Assembly: GCF_003479425.1 (NCBI RefSeq)
Contig: NZ_QUHC01000001.1
Coordinates: forward strand, 1-64,000
DNA from: Odoribacter sp. AF15-53
GTDB taxonomy: Bacteria; Bacteroidota; Bacteroidia; Bacteroidales; Marinifilaceae
DNA length: 64,000 nt
Direction of reading: 5' to 3'
Below are positions 44,558 to 52,592 of this stretch, one piece after another. A program made the translations under genes and the position numbers. The first letter of the stretch is position 1, and every line of letters starts with the position of its first letter. The notes under the pieces were generated by a model. That model did no database searches. It saw only the letters and a program-made list of their open reading frames with translations, and had not been told where the DNA came from.

Positions 44558-45244
44558 TTATTTATTTTTCAGTTTTTCTTTTAGGATTTTGACGCCTTCG
44601 GAGGCTCCTTTTTCAATGAATTCGATTTTGCTGTTCTTGACGCTTTCCGGTATTTTCGGATCGATTAACAGGATGCGGCAACTGGCAGGAGCGTAGTGAA
44701 GCAAGCTGGCTGCAGGATACACGGCTAAAGAAGTTCCGATGATAACAAGGATATCGGCTTGTTGAACGAGTTCAATGGCCGGTTCGATATTGGGAACGGA
44801 TTCTCCGAACCACACGATATGGGGGCGTAGGATGGAACCGTCTCCTGCTTTGGTTCCTAATTTCAATTCCCAGCCGTCGAGATCATATATCAGGTTCGGA
44901 TTCTTGCTGCTTCTCACTTTTTTTAGTTCTCCGTGCAAGTGTAAGACTTTCGTGCTTCCGGCGCGTTCGTGCAGATCGTCAATGTTTTGCGTGATAATCC
45001 GGACATCAAAATCTTTTTCGAGGTCGGCAAGTCCGTCGTGTCCGGCATTGGGTTTTGCATCGTAGAGTTGCTTTCTGCGTTCGTTGTAAAAACGGTTCAC
45101 CAGTTCCGGGTCACGTTGCCACGCTTCCGGGGTGCAAACATCCATCACGTTGTATTCTTCCCACAGGCCATCACTGTCCCTGAAAGTACGAATTCCGCTT
45201 TCGGCACTCATACCTGCTCCTGTTAAAACGACTAACTTCTTCAT
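44558..45244 (-). CDS. Sir2-family NAD-dependent deacylase (class III, CobB-like)
   Basis: A 228-residue sirtuin removing acyl groups from lysine with NAD. Motifs: GAGMSAESGIRTFRD (1st NAD motif, about 8-22), TQNIDDLHERAG near 85, catalytic His in VLHLHGEL near 101, GTSLAVYPAASL near 182. The pair Tyr/Arg in RFYNERRKQ matches the Y-x-x-R signature of desuccinylase/demalonylase-type sirtuins. The four zinc-binding Cys usual in Sir2 are absent: only two Cys occur in the whole protein, neither in the small domain, so the fold must be held without zinc. Upstream of rlmD. Confidence 0.92.
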   Translation of the reverse strand: MKKLVVLTGAGMSAESGIRTFRDSDGLWEEYNVMDVCTPEAWQRDPELVNRFYNERRKQLYDAKPNAGHDGLADLEKDFDVRIITQNIDDLHERAGSTKVLHLHGELKKVRSSKNPNLIYDLDGWELKLGTKAGDGSILRPHIVWFGESVPNIEPAIELVQQADILVIIGTSLAVYPAASLLHYAPASCRILLIDPKIPESVKNSKIEFIEKGASEGVKILKEKLKNK

Positions 45245-45275
45245 AATCAGATTAAATTTTAATCATTGGATTCGA

Positions 45276-45306
45276 TTGCAAGTTAGATAAAAAAAGTCTA
45301 TTTTCG
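45276..45306 (+). promoter_or_regulatory. Candidate promoter for the NlpC/P60-like gene
   Basis: TTG at 45276-45278, 20 nt, then TATTTTCG at 45299-45306 (one mismatch from TAnnTTTG). Leader about 22 nt to the ATG at 45335. Confidence 0.4.
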
Positions 45307-45334
45307 TAACTTTCAATTTTCAATTTTGTATTGT

Positions 45335-46120
45335 ATGACTTTTGGTATAGCGGATTCAAGTATTATCCCCATGCGACGGGAAAAATCGGGGCGGAGCGAA
45401 ATGGTTTCTCAGTTGTTGTTCGGGGAGGTATACGAGGTGTTGGAGTTTGAGGATAAGTGGCTTAATATCCGATTGTTACACGATGGTAGTTGTGGGTGGA
45501 TAGACCGGAAATCGTACAAAGAGGTGGGGACGGAGTTTGTTGAGAGATATCGGGCTTCCGACCAGTTGATTATGAGTGAGGTATTTAATTTGGTTGTCAA
45601 AAAGGGAGATTGGGAAAATAAAATGATCGTGGCGGGTAGCGTGTTACCTTTTTATGACGCTTACGCGAAAAAGTTGATGATCGGGGAAGAGGAATATGTT
45701 GTGAGAGGTTTCTTGCGGGAAGTCGGGATTGAAAGCTTGCGGGAATTATTGATACAATACGCTTTGATGTTTTATAATGCACCTTACCGTTGGGGAGGAC
45801 GAACGCCGAATGGGGTGGATAGTGCCGCTCTGGTACAAATGGTATATCGTTTGGCGGGAATGGCATTACCGAGGTACATCGAGCAACAGGTTGCCGAGGG
45901 ACAAACTTTATCCTTTTTGGAAGAGGCTCAATCCGGAGACTTGGCTTTCTTCGGGGATAATTCGGGAGCAATCACGCACGTGGGAATCTTGTGGGAGCAG
46001 GGACGTATTATTCATGCTTCGGGGAAAGTACGGGTGGATAAAATAGATCATCACGGTATATTCAATGAAGAAATGAAACGATATACTCACACGTTGAAAG
46101 TGCTGAAACAGTTTTTTTAA
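45335..46120 (+). CDS. SH3-NlpC/P60 (C40-like) protein with Ser at the catalytic Cys position
   Basis: A 261-residue protein with SH3b-like domains (about 1-60 and 65-125, GEVYEVLEFEDKWLNIRL) and a C-terminal NlpC/P60 fold (about 135-261). The landmark YRWGGRTPNGVDSAALVQ aligns with the family pattern G-[IV]-D-C-S-G-L-V-Q, but the nucleophile Cys is Ser163 (codon AGT) and the following SG is AA. The catalytic-type His215 (GAITHVGIL) and the later IIHAS remain. No signal peptide is evident. So the protein is either a non-catalytic cell-wall binder or has changed chemistry. Start at ATG 45335; the TTG at 45326 would add three residues. Confidence 0.85.
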   Translation: MTFGIADSSIIPMRREKSGRSEMVSQLLFGEVYEVLEFEDKWLNIRLLHDGSCGWIDRKSYKEVGTEFVERYRASDQLIMSEVFNLVVKKGDWENKMIVAGSVLPFYDAYAKKLMIGEEEYVVRGFLREVGIESLRELLIQYALMFYNAPYRWGGRTPNGVDSAALVQMVYRLAGMALPRYIEQQVAEGQTLSFLEEAQSGDLAFFGDNSGAITHVGILWEQGRIIHASGKVRVDKIDHHGIFNEEMKRYTHTLKVLKQFF

Positions 46121-46206
46121 TTCGCAAAGCGAATTAAAAGTTACAGGTTAGCAAGTTTGCACCATACACTAATTCTCAAAGTAAATAGCTCAATCTAAAA
46201 TTAAAA

Positions 46207-46824
46207 TTATAAATAGTTTTGGCTTTCCGGGCCCGTGTTGAAGAGGAGATCGAGGATGCTGAGATTCGGGGCGAAAGGAAATCTTTCGGCAAAGGTTTGA
46301 TGATAGGGTTTCGCAATGAACGTGTCTTCCATGCGTCGGCGGGAAGGTTTCGGGTGGATGACATCTCTCAGGTCAGTGTGAGTATCGTAAACCGGGTAGT
46401 AGTCTTCTGTGAGTTTAACGGGATGTTGGAGTTGTAGGTTATCCATCAGTTCTTTCAGTATTTTGGTATTAAAATCTAATAGAAATTTTTCTTTGCGCTC
46501 GAAGAACCGGATAAAATTGTCTATATAATAATCGTAATAAGGTGAATTTTTATAGGCAGACTCGATTCCCTTGAAATGAAGTTTTTGCCAATTCGTGGAA
46601 TAGTCGATTTGTACGTCCTTAGTTAATATTTTTATGGAGGCACCTTTGACGACGGGGACGGATAACGTCATGATACCATTGGCTGTCATGATGTCGCAAC
46701 GGTTTCGATAACTCTGTTTTCCATAGCTTTCATATTGTTCAATGAGTATTTCCGAACATTCCTTTATTTTGGAAAAGTATTGAACCGGGGGAAAATATGC
46801 CGTGTTGACTAATATCTTGCTCAT
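46207..46824 (-). CDS. WbqC family protein
   Basis: A 205-residue cytoplasmic protein with the WbqC pattern: NTAYFPPVQYFSKI at the N-terminus, ESYGKQSYRNRCDIMTANGIMTLSVPV near 34-60, DVQIDYSTNWQKLHFKGIESAYKNSPYYDYY near 70-100. WbqC proteins occur in O-antigen and sugar-nucleotide loci and are thought to act in amino-sugar modification, but here there is no polysaccharide cluster next to it. The closest carbohydrate genes are the divergent glycogen operon. Good family match; function uncertain. Confidence 0.9.
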   Translation of the reverse strand: MSKILVNTAYFPPVQYFSKIKECSEILIEQYESYGKQSYRNRCDIMTANGIMTLSVPVVKGASIKILTKDVQIDYSTNWQKLHFKGIESAYKNSPYYDYYIDNFIRFFERKEKFLLDFNTKILKELMDNLQLQHPVKLTEDYYPVYDTHTDLRDVIHPKPSRRRMEDTFIAKPYHQTFAERFPFAPNLSILDLLFNTGPESQNYL

Positions 46825-47153
46825 GATCCGTTTATTTTAGGTTGGCAAAGGTAAGAATTTTTCAAATAAATGAAAATCTGTTTTATTTTCATGTGTTTAA
46901 CAAATTTATGGTGAAAAAGTATGGATTGTGGTTCGAAAGTTGTATATTGTAGATCAATATAATGTAGTCATATACGACTAAAACTACACGGGTCGTTTCA
47001 AGAAAGGAGAAGATTTTTAGACCTGTAAATAGAACAAAAGCCGTGATTCTACGTAACTGATTAGTAATAGTATTATAACCGGAACGTAATAAAAAAACTG
47101 TTCATTTGAAGGAAAATTATATTATTACAAAACAAATGAAATAAAATTAATAT
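46825..47153. other. 329-bp divergent region between wbqC and the glycogen operon
   Basis: No ORF. It holds a wbqC promoter candidate at its left end, a small hairpin TGAAAAT/ATTTTCA (46871-46891), the dyad TATATTG-N5-CAATATA at 46943-46961 (operator-like), and TTCATTTG / CAAATGAA at 47101-47108 and 47133-47140. The last can fold around the leader just before the glgB start. I found no clean TAnnTTTG facing the glycogen operon. Confidence 0.6.
46846..46853 (-). promoter_or_regulatory. Candidate -7 box for wbqC
   Basis: Minus-strand TACCTTTG (perfect TAnnTTTG), 22 nt before the ATG. The expected -33 position has a T-run rather than TTTG. Confidence 0.55.
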
Positions 47154-49136
47154 ATGATGCTAAAACTCGTAGAAGAAGATAAATTATTAAAGCCATTCGC
47201 GGGGATTATCGAAAGAAGGCACCGGCAAATGTTGGCGATGGAGCGGGAATTTACCTATCGGGCGACTCGTTTGGCCGATTCGTGTAATTCTTATTTATAT
47301 TATGGGTTGCATCGAACGATTGACGGATGGATTTTTCGGGAATGGGCTCCGAATGCCACGGCTATTTATTTATTAGGAGAATTTAATGACTGGCGGAAGC
47401 ATCCCGATTACGCGTTAACGAAAGCGGGAGATGGTAATTGGGAGATCAAGTTACCCCGAGAGGTGTTGGTCCACGAGATGCTTTACCGTTTGCTCGTGGA
47501 ATGGGACGGGGGAAGCGGCGAGCGTTTGCCTTCTCACGTGCGACGGGTTATACAGGATGAATACACGAAAATATATAGTGCGCAGGTATGGGATCCGCAA
47601 AATCCTTACCAGATGCGACATGATCGTCCGAAACGGGCCGAGAATCCATTGATTTACGAGGCTCATATCGGAATGGCCACGGAGCATCGGAGAGTATCGA
47701 CTTTTACCGAATTCCGGTTGTTCGTGTTGCCTCGGATCGTGGATCTGGGGTATAATACGATACAACTGATGGCCGTGCAGGAACACCCGTATTATGGTTC
47801 CTTTGGTTATCAGGTAGCTAATTTCTTTGCCGTGAGTTCCCGGTTCGGGACTCCCGAGGAATTGAAAGCGTTGATCGATGCGGCTCACGGCATGGGGATT
47901 CGGGTGATTATGGATATTGTTCATTCTCATTCGGTAAATAACGAGGAAGAGGGATTAAGCCGTTTTGATGGTTGTTATGACCAGTATTTTTATCCCGGGG
48001 AGAGAGGGTATCATTCTTTGTGGGATTCTCGGTGTTTTGATTACGGGAAACATGAAGTGTTGAACTTTTTGTTGTCCAATTGTAAGTATTGGTTAGAGGA
48101 ATTTCGTTTTGACGGTTATCGTTTTGACGGGATCACGAGTATGTTGTACTGGGATCACGGGATTAACAAGGATTTCACGGAATACAGCTTGTATTACGAC
48201 GGAAATCAAGACGAAAATGCGATTACTTATTTATCGCTGGCTAACCGGGTGATTCATCAGGTTGATCCGGAAGCGATCACGATTGCTGAGGATGTGAGCG
48301 GGATGCCCGGAGTGGCTTCTCCTATCGAAGACGGGGGGATAGGTTTCGACTACCGGATGAACATGGGAACTCCGGATTACTGGATCAAGTTGTTGAAAGA
48401 TAAACGGGATGAAGAGTGGCATGTGGGTGATCTGTTCTACGAGCTGACGAACAAGCGGGAGGAGGAACACACGATCAGTTACGCGGAGAGTCACGATCAA
48501 GCGTTAGTGGGTGATAAAACCATATTTTTCCGCTTGGTGGATAAGGCAATCTACACGTCGATGAGCGTGTTTGACAAGAATGTGATTATTGATCGGGGGA
48601 TAGCGCTTCACAAGATGATTCGTTTGGTCACGATAGGTACGGCGGCTGACGGTTACTTGAATTTCATGGGAAATGAATGGGGACACCCGGAATGGATTGA
48701 TTTCCCAAGAGAAGGTAACGGTTGGAGTTACGAGCATGCCCGACGATTGTGGAGTTTGCTGGATGATGAAAGTTTGCGTTTCCGTTTCTTGAACGTGTTC
48801 GATAAAGCCATGATCCAAATGGTGACAGATACCCGTGTTTTTCACTGGCGTCCGGAACCTCTCGTGCGAGACAATGAACGTCAGGTATTGATATTCACAC
48901 GTGGTGATTATTTGTTCGTGTTCAATTTCAATCCGGAGAAATCATTCCCTGATTATGCTTTTGACGCTCCTTCCGGGAAATACACGAGTGTGTTGGACAC
49001 GGATAACAAGAGTTTTGATGGCTTGGGGCGAATTGACGAAAAGATAGAGCATTTTACCCGATATATTTCACCGGGTCGAGGGCAGTTAAGTTTGTATATA
49101 CCCGCGAGGACGGGATTTGTATTACAGCGTTCTTAA
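47154..49136 (+). CDS. glgB: 1,4-alpha-glucan branching enzyme (GH13)
   Basis: Creates alpha-1,6 branches in glycogen. A CBM48-like N-terminal domain (about 50-125, FREWAPNATAIYLLGEFNDW) precedes the (beta/alpha)8 domain: VIMDIVHSHSVNN near 251, nucleophile Asp325 in DGYRFDGITSM, acid/base Glu379 in ITIAEDVSG, third carboxylate Asp448 in ESHDQA. The DGYRFDGITSMLY and MGNEWGHPEWIDFPREGN segments are those of the eukaryote-like GH13_8 subfamily, common in Bacteroidota. The 660-residue length fits. First gene of a five-gene glycogen operon. Confidence 0.95.
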   Translation: MMLKLVEEDKLLKPFAGIIERRHRQMLAMEREFTYRATRLADSCNSYLYYGLHRTIDGWIFREWAPNATAIYLLGEFNDWRKHPDYALTKAGDGNWEIKLPREVLVHEMLYRLLVEWDGGSGERLPSHVRRVIQDEYTKIYSAQVWDPQNPYQMRHDRPKRAENPLIYEAHIGMATEHRRVSTFTEFRLFVLPRIVDLGYNTIQLMAVQEHPYYGSFGYQVANFFAVSSRFGTPEELKALIDAAHGMGIRVIMDIVHSHSVNNEEEGLSRFDGCYDQYFYPGERGYHSLWDSRCFDYGKHEVLNFLLSNCKYWLEEFRFDGYRFDGITSMLYWDHGINKDFTEYSLYYDGNQDENAITYLSLANRVIHQVDPEAITIAEDVSGMPGVASPIEDGGIGFDYRMNMGTPDYWIKLLKDKRDEEWHVGDLFYELTNKREEEHTISYAESHDQALVGDKTIFFRLVDKAIYTSMSVFDKNVIIDRGIALHKMIRLVTIGTAADGYLNFMGNEWGHPEWIDFPREGNGWSYEHARRLWSLLDDESLRFRFLNVFDKAMIQMVTDTRVFHWRPEPLVRDNERQVLIFTRGDYLFVFNFNPEKSFPDYAFDAPSGKYTSVLDTDNKSFDGLGRIDEKIEHFTRYISPGRGQLSLYIPARTGFVLQRS

Positions 49137-49139
49137 TAA

Positions 49140-49240
49140 TGATTTACGATTTATGATTTACGATTTATGAATAGTGTGTAGGAACCAGATCATAATCGTA
49201 AGATAGAAATCTTAAATCTAAAATCTTAAATCTAAAATTA
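49140..49240. repeat. AT-rich repeat between branching and debranching genes
   Basis: Tandem GATTTACGATTTATGATTTACGATTTATGA units, then CTTAAATCTAAAATCTTAAATCTAAAATT. These are the edge blocks of the dispersed repeat family, without the GAATC hairpin core. Confidence 0.65.
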
Positions 49241-49244
49241 ATCT

Positions 49245-51209
49245 ATGAGCTATTTGAATTTCAACAAAGAAGAATTGGTAAATCTGGAATATTCTTTGAA
49301 GAGAGAAGTTCTATCGACCAACAGGGCCGGGGGATATTCTTCGACAACGATAGTTTGTTGTAACACGAGGAAATACCACGGGTTACTTGTATTACCTATA
49401 AATGAGTTCGGGGGAGAGAATCATGTGTTACTTTCCTCCTTGGATGAGACCATTGTTCAACACGGTCAATCATTTAATTTGGGGATTCATAAATACCCGG
49501 GGATCTACGAGCCCCGGGGGCATAAATATATAGTGGATCTGGAGTATGATCCGTTGTTCACACTGACTTATCGGGTTGGCGGGGTTGTGTTAAAGAAGGA
49601 GATACTGATGGTACATAACGAGGCTCAGTTGATGATTCGTTATACTTTGGAGGATGCGCACTCGGAGACCTATCTGCGTTTGAAACCGTTTTTAGCATAT
49701 CGTAACGTGCATGCTTTAAGTAAGGCAAACATGATGGCCAACACGAAATATGAGCACGTGGAGAATGGTATTCGTTCCAAAATGTATGTTGGGTTCCCGG
49801 CGTTGAATATGCAATTAAGTAAGGCTAACGAGTTTGTTCCCGTGCCTGATTGGTATTATAATATAGAGTATCTGGAAGAGAAAAACCGGGGATATGATTA
49901 TAAAGAAGATTTATTTGTACCCGGTTATTTCGAGGTTCCGATCAAGAAAGGTGAGAGCATTATATTCTCGGCTTCTACCGAGGAAGTGAAGACTTCCACG
50001 TTGAAACGAAAATTCCAACAGATGAGGGATAAACGGATGAGTCGGGAGGATTTCAAGAGTTGTCTGATTTATTCGGCCTCTCAGTTTATCGTGCATGACG
50101 GCAAGGATACGGAAGTGGTAGCCGGATATCCTTGGTTCGGGCGGTGGGGACGAGACACGTTTATTGCGTTACCGGGCTTGACGCTAGCTGCTTGTTTTGA
50201 CCTGAAGGCTTGTAAAGAAGTGCTTGACACGATGGCTCGTCAACTGCATAATGGTTTATTCCCGAATATTGGTAAAGGGGATAAGGCGGCTTACAACTCG
50301 ATTGATGCTCCGATGTGGTTCTTCTGGGCCGTGCAAGAGTATGACAAGGCGTTAGGAGAACCGGGAGCGATATGGAAGGCTTACGGTAATAAAATGAAAT
50401 CAATCTTGATGGCTTTCCGGGACGGGGTGAATCCGGGGTTGCGAATGGATCCGAACGGTTTGATTTGGGCCGAGCAACCCGGCAAGGCTTTGACCTGGAT
50501 GGATGCTGTCGTAAGAGGAGTTCCCGTGACACCGAGAGCCGGGTATGCCGTGGAGATTAATGCGCTTTGGTATAATGCGGTTTGTTATATGTTGAAGCTG
50601 GCTGAAGAGGCAGAAGACAAGGCTTTTATTAAGGAATGGAAAGATATGCCGGAAATCATACGGAAATCATTTGTTGATACATTCTGGAGTAAGGAAAAAG
50701 GTTATCTAGCTGATTACGTGAATGAAGAAGGACCGAATTTTTGTGTGAAACCGAATCAGGTTTTTGCTTGTTCATTGACTTATTCGCCGATCACGGATGA
50801 CATGAAAGAACAGGTGTTGAAAGTAATTACCAAGGAATTATTGACCCCGAAGGGATTACGTACGTTGTCTCCCAAGAATCCGAATTATCATGGGCAATAT
50901 GAAGGTAATCAGGATCGACGGGATGAAGCCTATCATCAGGGAACGGTATGGCCTTGGTTAATTGGGGCTTATATCGAGGCTAACCTGAAGCTTTACGGGA
51001 AGCAGTTCTTGCCGGAAGCTAAAGAATTACTGGCCGGATACGAGGAAGATATGACCCTTTACGGTTTGTGTTCGATTGCCGAAGTGTACGACGGCGACCC
51101 TCCATATAACCCGAACGGATGTATATCACAAGCCTGGAGTGTCGGGGAGGTGTTGAGAAGCATGGAGCTAATACGAAAATGTGAGACCACATCAAATAGT
51201 ATATTATGA
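49245..51209 (+). CDS. Glycogen debranching enzyme (amylo-alpha-1,6-glucosidase)
   Basis: A 654-residue debranching enzyme of the archaeal/bacterial type. N-terminal beta-sandwich GDE_N (about 15-230, STNRAGGYSSTTIVCCNTRKYHGLLV) and C-terminal (alpha/alpha)6 GH133 domain (about 265-645), with AGYPWFGRWGRDTFIALPGL, PMWFFWAVQEY and DEAYHQGTVWPWLIGAYIEA carrying the acidic catalytic residues. It trims alpha-1,6 branch points left by the phosphorylase. Its TGA overlaps the ATG of the next gene (ATGA at 51206-51209), indicating translational coupling. Confidence 0.94.
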   Translation: MSYLNFNKEELVNLEYSLKREVLSTNRAGGYSSTTIVCCNTRKYHGLLVLPINEFGGENHVLLSSLDETIVQHGQSFNLGIHKYPGIYEPRGHKYIVDLEYDPLFTLTYRVGGVVLKKEILMVHNEAQLMIRYTLEDAHSETYLRLKPFLAYRNVHALSKANMMANTKYEHVENGIRSKMYVGFPALNMQLSKANEFVPVPDWYYNIEYLEEKNRGYDYKEDLFVPGYFEVPIKKGESIIFSASTEEVKTSTLKRKFQQMRDKRMSREDFKSCLIYSASQFIVHDGKDTEVVAGYPWFGRWGRDTFIALPGLTLAACFDLKACKEVLDTMARQLHNGLFPNIGKGDKAAYNSIDAPMWFFWAVQEYDKALGEPGAIWKAYGNKMKSILMAFRDGVNPGLRMDPNGLIWAEQPGKALTWMDAVVRGVPVTPRAGYAVEINALWYNAVCYMLKLAEEAEDKAFIKEWKDMPEIIRKSFVDTFWSKEKGYLADYVNEEGPNFCVKPNQVFACSLTYSPITDDMKEQVLKVITKELLTPKGLRTLSPKNPNYHGQYEGNQDRRDEAYHQGTVWPWLIGAYIEANLKLYGKQFLPEAKELLAGYEEDMTLYGLCSIAEVYDGDPPYNPNGCISQAWSVGEVLRSMELIRKCETTSNSIL

Positions 51210-52498
51210 GCATAAAAGTATTGATGTTTGGGTGGGAATTCCCACCACATATTGCAGGAGGTTTGGGAACGGCCAGTTACGGTCTGACGAAAGGCTTGGC
51301 GAAACATGGTGTCAAGGTGATGTTTGTCATGCCCAAGGCCGGGGGGGATGAAGATCAGAGCGTAGTGAAGATCATTAATGCGAGTGATGTTGAAATGATG
51401 AGCGAGTACTCTACTTTGGACGAGTACTGGCAGAATGTAAACTTTATGGAAATCGGTTCGAATCTGGTTCCCTATCTTGACCCGGAAACCTTCGAAAGAA
51501 CTGTGACCGAGACGATCAAGACGGGGGAGCATACCGAGCATATCGCTTTCCGTAACAAGTTCCAGTTTTCCGGTAAATACGGAACAAACCTAATGGAGGA
51601 AGTTGCTCGTTATGCCATGGTGGCTGGTACGATAGCGGCGCAACAGGATTTTGATATTATCCATGCACATGACTGGTTGACTTATTCGGCCGGGATCGTG
51701 GCAAAGAAAGTTTCTGGAAAACCGTTGGTCATCCATGTACATGCCACGGAATTTGACCGAAGCGGGGAGCATGTCAACCAGCAGGTGTATGATATAGAAC
51801 GTCGTGGGATGGAGGCTGCCGATCGGGTGATCACAGTGAGTAACTTGACGCGCAACATCGTGATCAATCGTTACGGGATTAATCCGGACAAGGTGGTGAC
51901 GGTTCATAATGCCGTTGATTTCCAGACCCGGGAAGATGTAGAAGTTGAAAGGGGGGTAAAAGAAAAAGTGGTTACATTCCTAGGAAGAATCACTTTCCAG
52001 AAAGGGCCTGAATATTTTATTGAGGCGGCAAACAAAGTGTTGAAACGTTATCCGAATGTACGGTTTGTCATGGCCGGGAGCGGGGATTTATTTAATCGTT
52101 CCATTCGTCGGGTGGCGCAATTAAAGATTGCCACGAAATTCCACTTTACAGGTTTCCTGCGGGGGGATGATGTACAAAAAATGTTCTTGTACAGTGACGT
52201 GTACGTGATGCCTTCCGTGTCTGAACCTTTCGGGATTTCGCCGTTGGAGGCGATGCGGGCGGGTGTTCCCACGATTATTTCCAAGCAATCCGGGGTGGCT
52301 GAAGTCTTGAAACATTCCATCAAGGTCGATTATTGGGATGTCGATGCGTTGGCGGATGCGATCTACGGTTTATTATCTTATCCGGGACTGGGTAAAATGG
52401 CCGGAGAAGAAGGTTTGGAAGAGGTGAACCAGTTGAAATGGGAAAATGCCGCATTGAAGGTCGAGGACGTTTACAAAGATGCACTAGGAATAATTTAG
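51206..52498 (+). CDS. GT4-like glycosyltransferase (starch/glycogen synthase-like)
   Basis: A 430-residue GT-B fold enzyme. N-terminal WEFPPHIAGGLGTASYGLTKGLAKHG carries the glycine-rich acceptor/donor loop. C-terminal VTFLGRITFQKGPEYFIEA and the E-x7-E motif PSVSEPFGISPLEAMRAGVP form the nucleotide-sugar site. It resembles GlgA/MalA-type synthases more than polysaccharide GT4s. It is translationally coupled to the debranching gene and lies inside the glycogen operon, so it likely makes alpha-1,4-glucan or maltose-1-phosphate-like primers; the donor (UDP- or ADP-glucose) cannot be told from the sequence. Confidence 0.87.
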   Translation: MSIKVLMFGWEFPPHIAGGLGTASYGLTKGLAKHGVKVMFVMPKAGGDEDQSVVKIINASDVEMMSEYSTLDEYWQNVNFMEIGSNLVPYLDPETFERTVTETIKTGEHTEHIAFRNKFQFSGKYGTNLMEEVARYAMVAGTIAAQQDFDIIHAHDWLTYSAGIVAKKVSGKPLVIHVHATEFDRSGEHVNQQVYDIERRGMEAADRVITVSNLTRNIVINRYGINPDKVVTVHNAVDFQTREDVEVERGVKEKVVTFLGRITFQKGPEYFIEAANKVLKRYPNVRFVMAGSGDLFNRSIRRVAQLKIATKFHFTGFLRGDDVQKMFLYSDVYVMPSVSEPFGISPLEAMRAGVPTIISKQSGVAEVLKHSIKVDYWDVDALADAIYGLLSYPGLGKMAGEEGLEEVNQLKWENAALKVEDVYKDALGII

Positions 52499-52582
52499 AA
52501 TTTAAAATTTAAAATGAACATGAGGTTGAGATCGAAAATCGGGAAGTCACTTTCAATTTTCAGTTTTCAATTTTCAATTAAA
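52499..52582. repeat. AT-rich repeat tract before the GH57 gene
   Basis: AATTTAAAATTTAAAATGAA, then TTTCAATTTTCAGTTTTCAATTTTCAATT; edge blocks of the dispersed repeats again. No promoter consensus, so the operon probably reads through. Confidence 0.6.
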
Positions 52583-52592
52583 AATACAGGCT

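Noticed and set aside
44558..45244. Sirtuin as part of a defence system
   Set aside because: It is a stand-alone class III sirtuin with the Tyr/Arg deacylase signature, next to an rRNA methyltransferase; there is no nuclease, Argonaute or Thoeris partner nearby.
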